Below are positions 15,181 through 19,398 of a DNA stretch of 19,398 bases, piece after piece. The first letter of the stretch is position 1. Each line of letters starts with the position of its first letter. Source of the stretch: Acidobacteriota bacterium (lineage in GTDB: Bacteria; Acidobacteriota; Vicinamibacteria; Vicinamibacterales; UBA8438); the NCBI GenBank assembly GCA_011523485.1, contig WTGR01000127.1:1-19398 (forward strand). The letters are read 5' to 3'. Below the pieces are notes generated by a model. It made no database searches and had not been told where the DNA came from. It was given only the letters and a program-made list of their open reading frames with translations. A program made the position numbers and the translations under genes.

Positions 15181-15342
15181 TTCGTGCACCACGCGGCCCC
15201 ACCCTGGGCGGCACACGAGAAACCCGCGCCTCAAGGCGCCGTCCGCTTCCGGTTCCCGGATGAACCCTTGTTGTCCAGGCCCATCGAGGCTTGCTCACGC
15301 GCGGCACCCTCCGCACGATCCCGACACGACGCACCCGCGCCG

Positions 15343-15912
15343 TCATTCGCCATCCGATACCGCGAGCGGGACCCGCTCGATCAGAGCCGCCGAGGGCGGC
15401 CGGCCCCTGTCCACGGCCGAACGGAACCGGTCGTAGTTCTCGCGGGCGGCGGCGCGCGCCTGCCCGAGCGAGACCTCGGGAAACGACCCGAGCATCCGCT
15501 CATACGCGCGCCCGTTCCACCACAGCCGTTGAATCCAGTAGCGCCGCGTCCTGCTGAGGACGCGCAGAAACAGACCCCGGCCGTCGTAGTACCGGCCCCG
15601 CCGCACGAGCCGGCGCAGTTTCTCGTCCACGAGGCGATGCCCCGTGGCAGCACCCCGGCGTCGCCGACCCCGGCTGGCGGACAGCCGTTGATGACCGGCA
15701 GCCAGTCGGCGCGCCTCCTCCAACCCCACAGCGGGATACGCCCCGAGCCCCTTCGCCATGGTCAAGCGGCCCGCCGCCCGGTTCGGCGCTGACAGCACCT
15801 CCCACCGGCGTTGGCCGAAACGTCCAACCACCAGCCAGAGCCCGCCCCCATCCGGGTAGCGTCCCCATCCAGCCGCCTCCACGAAGGCTTCCGTCAATCG
15901 TCCCGACCCCAC
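15343..15912 (-). CDS. Tandem DUF4102 arm-binding domains, no integrase core
   Basis: This 189-aa minus-strand protein starts at GTG 15912 with no obvious ribosome-binding site. It contains two copies of the N-terminal arm-type DNA-binding domain of P4-like tyrosine integrases. Copy 1 spans about 15-77 (GRYPDGGGLWLVV ... GLGAYPAVGLEEARRLA). Copy 2 spans about 103-163 (GRYYDGRGLFLRV ... MLGSFPEVSLGQARAAA). Both keep the YxDGxGL entry and the G-x-[YF]-P-x-V-x-L-x-x-A-R exit. No core-binding domain and no R-H-R-Y catalytic residues follow: the frame stops at 15343. It may be a degraded integrase in which the domain duplicated, or a genuine stand-alone DNA-binding protein competing for or organising att-site arms. 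It is convergent with the sigma-54 activator gene and divergent from the gene at 16031, 1.8 kb from the tRNA. Confidence 0.75.
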   Translation of the reverse strand: MGSGRLTEAFVEAAGWGRYPDGGGLWLVVGRFGQRRWEVLSAPNRAAGRLTMAKGLGAYPAVGLEEARRLAAGHQRLSASRGRRRRGAATGHRLVDEKLRRLVRRGRYYDGRGLFLRVLSRTRRYWIQRLWWNGRAYERMLGSFPEVSLGQARAAARENYDRFRSAVDRGRPPSAALIERVPLAVSDGE

Positions 15913-16030
15913 GGGACCAACACTACACGCCCCCGGCCTTCACGATGAACGGCCGGAACAGTCTCGGCGACTTTCGTCGCAAGCCAACCAAGTACGACGA
16001 CCACGCTGGCAGCCCTTGAGAGAAACGACA

Positions 16031-16667
16031 ATGAAAGATCCGATCCAGCAGGATCTCTTGGTGGCAATGGAAAGAGCGCGGCCGCGACCCAAGCCGCGGC
16101 CGCGGAAACAATTCCTGTCCGACGAGCAGCGGGCGCGATGCAGGCGCATCGCCTGGCTGTACGGCCAGGGACGCGAACCGCCCCCCAACGCTCGGCTACG
16201 GCAAGTCGAAGTGGCAACGTGCCACCGAGGCCAACCGGGCCGTGGAATACGCGATCAAGGGCGTGGTCATAGCACTCGACGGTCGAGTGAACCAGCGGCA
16301 CAACGCCCGGGAACTGGCCCACCACCTGCAACGGCGCGGCGAGGATGTCGGGATGGCTGATCTCGACGACGTGGAGCCGCAAAAAGGGCGAACGCCGACC
16401 CCGTACGAGGAGTTCGAGAACCCTGAGTTCAAGGACCTTAGCGACGAACAGACGGCGCGGATACTGCGCGCCGCCGCGACGATTGTCGGCAACTGCGAAC
16501 GACGGGTCGAAGAGCTCGCGCGCGAACACAACATCCAGGTAGAACTCGGGGTGCCAGCGGGAGGCTGGAGCCCGCCCGCCGACGTCAGGGAAGAGCTCGA
16601 ACAGCGCGCGGCACGCAACGTCCCTATCGGCAGCCAAGCAAAAGAGCCGGCCGAGGTGCCGGACTAG
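16031..16667 (+). pseudogene. Frameshifted orphan gene (about 211 aa if repaired)
   Basis: Two frames join into one sensible protein. The frame from ATG 16031 gives a 50-residue start with a basic repeat (RPRPKPRPRK) and a helix (SDEQRARCRRIAWLYGQGRE). After the six-C run at 16181-16186 coding character moves to another phase, continuing GYGKSKWQRATEANRAVEYA and running to the TAG at 16665-16667. Skipping one C gives GREPPP-TLGYGKSKW. The C-terminal part is helical and charged (LSDEQTARILRAAATIVGNC, RRVEELAREHNIQVELGVPA). No family is recognised. The shift may be a real mutation, a homopolymer sequencing error, or programmed slippage. An in-frame ATG at 16242 could start the second part alone. 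Confidence 0.62.
16077..16104. repeat. Two identical 10-bp palindromes 18 bp apart
   Basis: CGCGGCCGCG occurs at 16077-16086 and 16095-16104. Each copy is a perfect palindrome, and together they can form a larger hairpin. They encode the RPRPKPRPRK stretch near the start of the frameshifted gene. Codon bias for Arg/Pro can create such repeats, so a regulatory role is unproven. Confidence 0.4.
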
Positions 16668-17742
16668 GCCGATGCCGCGGCGGACGAGAGCAGCCCGGAC
16701 CGCAAGGTCGGCGAGGGCACGCCGGCGGACGACGCCCCCGATGGCCGAGAGAGTCGGTAGGACAGGCAGGGAAGCAGGTCAAGGGGGCTAATGAATACCT
16801 GCCCCCGTTTGCCGGCTTCATCCGATCCCAGGTGCTGGTAACGCACCGGATGCACGCTCTGTGCCTCGGGATTCCACGCGACGGTGACCGGCCACCCCAT
16901 TCGCTCAGCGTAGGACGAGCCTGCTGCAAAATCTCGCACCGGGGCTGAAGGCGCCGTCCTAGAGGATCCGTGAAGCGGCACTTCCGGCAGTCGGTGGCCG
17001 AAGGGGCAGTCCGCTCTCTAGCGCCGCGCCGGACCTGGCGCAAGGAGCAGCCGACGCCGCCAGGCAAGCAGCGGACGCAGCCGCTCACAACGCCGCAGGA
17101 CCGCGACTCGGACCTGAACGGCACGGGCATTCCGCAAGCACGGGCGTCCAGGCCGCCACTGATGGTACCCGGTGGGTCCATTGCAGGCGCCAGCGTGGTC
17201 GTCCGGCGGGGCGGCGGGCGGTGCTTTCAGCGTCGGGCGGGCGATTGGTCCCGTCGGAACACTGTCAGGGCCTTGATCACCCGCCGCCCCAGCCCCCGAC
17301 CTGGCCGGTTGCTGTCCAGCACCGGACCGCCGCCGGGGAGTAGAACTGTCACCGGCGCCCCCGAACCGCTCCCGTAGCTGGGGTCGGCGAGCGTTCGGTC
17401 CAGCTTGCGGATGAGGGCCCACAACGGGCCTCGACCGAAGAACGCGATACAGGGACGACGACCGCCAGCAGGAGGGCTCTCGCCGGCGCTGGACTGGGAC
17501 CCGCCCAGAGAGGGCACGGGCGAGCGTCCAGCACTTCCACAGGGAAGCTGCCATCGGGAAACAGGAAGCTTGGCCGGACACGCAGAAATCCCGGTCGGAC
17601 GACCGGAACCGTGTGGATCCACACATATGCCGGTCCCGGAAATCGAGAGTTAGGCTGTCAGTTAGGCTGTCAATTGCCCAAAACGGGCCTGATCAGCGTT
17701 TTTCCGAAACGCAAGATGTTGTTTATTTTCAGTAGTTTAAGG
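16668..17742. other. Gene-poor 1.07 kb between island genes and tRNA
   Basis: Open frames exist on both strands but give Arg/Pro/Gly-rich peptides. Two minus-strand snippets look faintly protein-like: one near 16770-16930 (WPVTVAWNPEAQSVHPVRYQ) and one near 17230-17440 (PLWALIRKLDRTLADPSYGS). They might be remnants, but no family was recognised and neither has a convincing start. No integrase catalytic motif was seen. The last 100 bp (from about 17640) become distinctly AT-richer and carry repeats and a hairpin, listed separately. Confidence 0.5.
17649..17672. repeat. Tandem 12-bp direct repeat near the tRNA
   Basis: GTTAGGCTGTCA is present twice head to tail (17649-17660 and 17661-17672). 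It lies about 70 bp from the tRNA 3' end in AT-richer DNA. Tandem short repeats beside an attachment core are typical of integrase arm or excisionase sites. This assignment is inference from position. Confidence 0.5.
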
Positions 17743-17760
17743 TGGTGCCGAGGGCCAGAA
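17690..17760. other. Putative attachment (att) region at the tRNA 3' end
   Basis: The DNA between the TGATCA at 17690-17695 and the tRNA T-arm is AT-rich, in sharp contrast with the flanks, and abuts the 3' end of tRNA-Phe. It also contains GCGTTT (17696-17701)/AAACGC (17707-17712), a 6-bp hairpin followed by T-rich DNA. Tyrosine integrases commonly recombine within the tRNA 3' end. No second copy of the tRNA 3' sequence was found in the window, so the other att site, if any, lies to the left. Confidence 0.4.
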
Positions 17761-17818
17761 TCGAACTGGCGACACCATGATTTTCAGTCATGTGCTCTAC
17801 CGACTGAGCTACCTCGGC
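17743..17818 (-). tRNA. tRNA-Phe (anticodon GAA)
   Basis: On the minus strand the sequence folds as a full 76-nt cloverleaf: acceptor GCCGAGG/CCTCGGC (7 perfect pairs), D-stem GCTC/GAGC, anticodon stem CATGA/TCATG with loop CTGAAAA (anticodon GAA, phenylalanine), 5-nt variable loop, T-stem GCCAG/CTGGC with loop TTCGATT, discriminator A and encoded CCA (17743-17745). The gene is intact. It is transcribed leftward toward the putative island, so its 3' end forms the junction. An antisense open frame across it is the well-known spurious product of tRNA-Phe. Confidence 0.97.
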
Positions 17819-17852
17819 ACGCAGGCGGGCGCGGAACCCGGCAGGAAATACC

Positions 17853-17882
17853 AAGATACCGCACGGCGCGTACGCCGCGCAA
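17853..17882 (-). promoter_or_regulatory. Possible promoter of tRNA-Phe
   Basis: On the minus strand, TTGCGC (17877-17882) and TATCTT (17853-17858) stand 18 bp apart and about 35 nt before the mature tRNA start. They match sigma-70 hexamers only partly (TTG conserved; TAT and final T conserved). The location in the intergenic gap divergent from the peptidase gene is suitable. Confidence 0.3.
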
Positions 17883-17996
17883 GGCGCGCGCCGGCCCTGC
17901 TTGGCGTCTTCGTCGGGACTGGTGTACCGTCGGTGATGGCCGGAAGGCCGGAGTCCCCGGCGCCGGTCTCCCCTGTACGACGTGGCGAGGCATCCG

Positions 17997-19398
17997 ATGA
18001 GACAGATATCCTGGTGGGTTCTTCCGGTCGTCCTGGCGCTGGCCGGGTCGGCGGGCGCGCAGCAGGTCGACGTGATCGAGCATCGGCTCGACAACGGCCT
18101 GACCCTGCTGCTGGTTCCGCGGCCCGGTGACCCGAACGTGGCGGCCGGCTGGGTGGCCAAGGTCGGCTCCGTGTACGAGCGGCCCGGGATCACCGGCGTT
18201 GCGCACCTCTTCGAGCACATGATGTTCAAGGGGACGCAGACGATCGGGACCCGGGACATCGAGCAGGACCTGCAGATCATCGAGCAGCTCGACGCGTTGC
18301 GGGCCGAGATCCAGGCCGCCGAGGTGGAGCTGGATCGCCGGCACCAGCTCGGCGAGATCGACGACCCGGCCGATCCCGCCGTGCGGAGTACGCGCCACCA
18401 GGAGCTGCTCGACGAGTTCGAGACGCTGCTCGCCCGGCAGAGCGACCTGCTCATCAAGGAGGATTTCAGCCGCATCTACACGGCCGAGGGCGGCTCGGGC
18501 ATGAACGCCGGCACGAGCTACGACTTCACCATCTACTTCATCAACGTTCCCGCCAACAAGCTGGAGCTGTGGTTCTGGATGGAGAGCGACCGGCTGGCGA
18601 ACCCGGTGTTCCGGGAGTTCTATGCCGAGCGCAGCGTGGTGCACGAGGAACGGCGGCTGCGCACCGACAGCACGCCTATCGGCAAGTTCCAGGAGCAGTT
18701 CGAGGCGATGTTCTGGCAGTCGTCGCCGTACGGCTGGCCGGTGATCGGCTGGCCCAGCGATCTCGAAGGGATCACGCGGGACGAGGCGCTGGCGTTCTTC
18801 GATACCTACTACGCGCCGAACAACCTGGCCGCGGCGCTGGTCGGCGATTTCGACCCCGACGCGGCGATCGAGCTGGCCGAGCGGTACTTCGGCCGGCTCG
18901 AGCGCGGCGCCCGCCCGCCTCTTCAGCCGCGCACGCGCGAGATGCCGCAGCTCGCCGAGAAGCGGATGATCGCCTACGCCGACACGAACCCGCAGGTCGT
19001 CGTCCGGTACCACTCGGTGCGCGACGGACACGTGGACGAGCCGGCGCTGGTCGTCCTGGGGCAGTTGTTGAGCGGTCGGACGGGACGCCTCTATCGTTCC
19101 CTGGTCGAGGAGCAGGCGGTGGCCACGAGCGCCTCCGGCGGACAGGCGGGCTTCCAGTTCGAGGGGATGTTCGAGTTGCGCGGCACGGCCCGGCAGGGAA
19201 AGACACCCGAAGAGGTCGAGCAGGCCATCTATGCCGAGCTGGAGAAGCTGAAGACCGAGCCGGTCGGCGCGCGCGAGCTGCAGAAGGTGAAGAACCAGAA
19301 CGCCGCGGACACGTTCCGGGGCCTCCGCAGCAACTTCGGGCTCATGATGCAGCTCCTCATCCGCGAGGGGAACCGCGGCTGGGAGCACATCAACACCG
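17997..19398 (+). CDS. Secreted M16 zinc metallopeptidase (5' part)
   Basis: The gene runs off the window. 467 codons are visible from ATG 17997, with GGCGAGG at 17984-17990. Residues 1-21 are a Sec signal peptide (WWVLPVVLALAGSAGA then QQ), so the mature protein is periplasmic or exported. The inverted zinc motif HLFEH (H70, E73, H74) of the pitrilysin/insulinase family is present in a GVAHLFEHMMFKGT context. The third ligand is probably one of the Glu pair E217/E218 in VVHEERRLR. The spacing is longer than the family's usual 75 or so residues because of a charged helical insertion (about 83-155). A GSGMNAGTSYDFTIYFINVP segment and the typical alpha/beta second half follow, with the M16 C-terminal domain beginning around residue 320. 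It probably degrades peptides or misfolded proteins in the envelope. It is a chromosomal neighbour, not part of the island. Confidence 0.92.
   Translation, partial: MRQISWWVLPVVLALAGSAGAQQVDVIEHRLDNGLTLLLVPRPGDPNVAAGWVAKVGSVYERPGITGVAHLFEHMMFKGTQTIGTRDIEQDLQIIEQLDALRAEIQAAEVELDRRHQLGEIDDPADPAVRSTRHQELLDEFETLLARQSDLLIKEDFSRIYTAEGGSGMNAGTSYDFTIYFINVPANKLELWFWMESDRLANPVFREFYAERSVVHEERRLRTDSTPIGKFQEQFEAMFWQSSPYGWPVIGWPSDLEGITRDEALAFFDTYYAPNNLAAALVGDFDPDAAIELAERYFGRLERGARPPLQPRTREMPQLAEKRMIAYADTNPQVVVRYHSVRDGHVDEPALVVLGQLLSGRTGRLYRSLVEEQAVATSASGGQAGFQFEGMFELRGTARQGKTPEEVEQAIYAELEKLKTEPVGARELQKVKNQNAADTFRGLRSNFGLMMQLLIREGNRGWEHINT

Noticed and set aside
17018..17626. Overlapping minus-strand frames in the spacer near the tRNA as a decayed integrase core
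   Set aside because: No Arg-His-x-x-Arg or Tyr motif context could be found in any frame; the peptides look like translated non-coding DNA.
17611..18000. A 129-codon open frame reading RGPESNWRHHDFQSCALP
   Set aside because: This is the well-known artefact of translating tRNA-Phe antisense; the tRNA cloverleaf explains the sequence.
17784..19388. A 534-codon minus-strand frame opposite the M16 peptidase
   Set aside because: The + strand frame has a signal peptide and HxxEH motif; the minus frame has no recognisable domain and runs through the tRNA.
1..19398. CRISPR arrays or terminal inverted repeats of an insertion sequence
   Set aside because: No regularly spaced repeats of 20-40 bp and no transposase were seen; the only tandem repeats are the short ones reported.

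Overview
The window is a very GC-rich stretch of bacterial DNA, roughly two-thirds G+C by eye. It appears to be the end of an integrated mobile element (genomic island, or integrated plasmid- or phage-like DNA) lying against a tRNA-Phe gene, with one chromosomal gene beyond it. The tRNA-Phe (GAA) gene at 17743-17818 reads leftward, so its 3' end, the usual target of tyrosine integrases, faces the element (about 1-17740). To its right, 17997 to the window end holds a secreted M16 zinc peptidase of ordinary chromosomal type. The G+C content and the M16 style would fit Acidobacteriota or a similar high-GC Gram-negative lineage. That is inference: no rRNA or other phylogenetic marker is present.

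Layout. Positions 1-808 hold nothing convincing. Positions 809-1458 hold a small orphan gene and a scrambled remnant. Positions 1624-11439 hold the core cassette, all on the + strand: an orphan GHKL ATPase (1624-3354), an 86-aa protein (3506-3766), a 759-aa ParB-like protein (3809-6088), a 113-aa protein (6224-6565), a 1494-aa fusion of an N6-adenine methyltransferase to a Strawberry-notch (SNO) type helicase (6619-11103), and a 98-aa acidic protein (11143-11439). Strong GC hairpins sit in several gaps, usually just before the next ribosome-binding site. Positions 11497-13700 hold small accessory proteins, one with a membrane anchor. Positions 13969-15180 encode a sigma-54 activator with no sensor domain. 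On the minus strand, 15343-15912 encodes a short protein made of two tandem integrase arm-binding (DUF4102-type) domains with no recombinase catalytic domain. A frameshifted orphan gene (16031-16667) and about 1.07 kb of gene-poor DNA lead to the tRNA.

How it may work together. ParB-like proteins and SNO helicase/methyltransferase proteins are familiar backbone genes of plasmids, integrative elements and phages. Phage P1 DarB is the best-known protein joining a methyltransferase to a helicase, and it protects incoming DNA from restriction. The reasonable inference is a DNA-handling, DNA-protection or maintenance module, with the GHKL ATPase as the least expected member. No ParA, relaxase, type IV secretion gene, complete integrase or phage structural gene is visible, and the left end of the element is not in the window.
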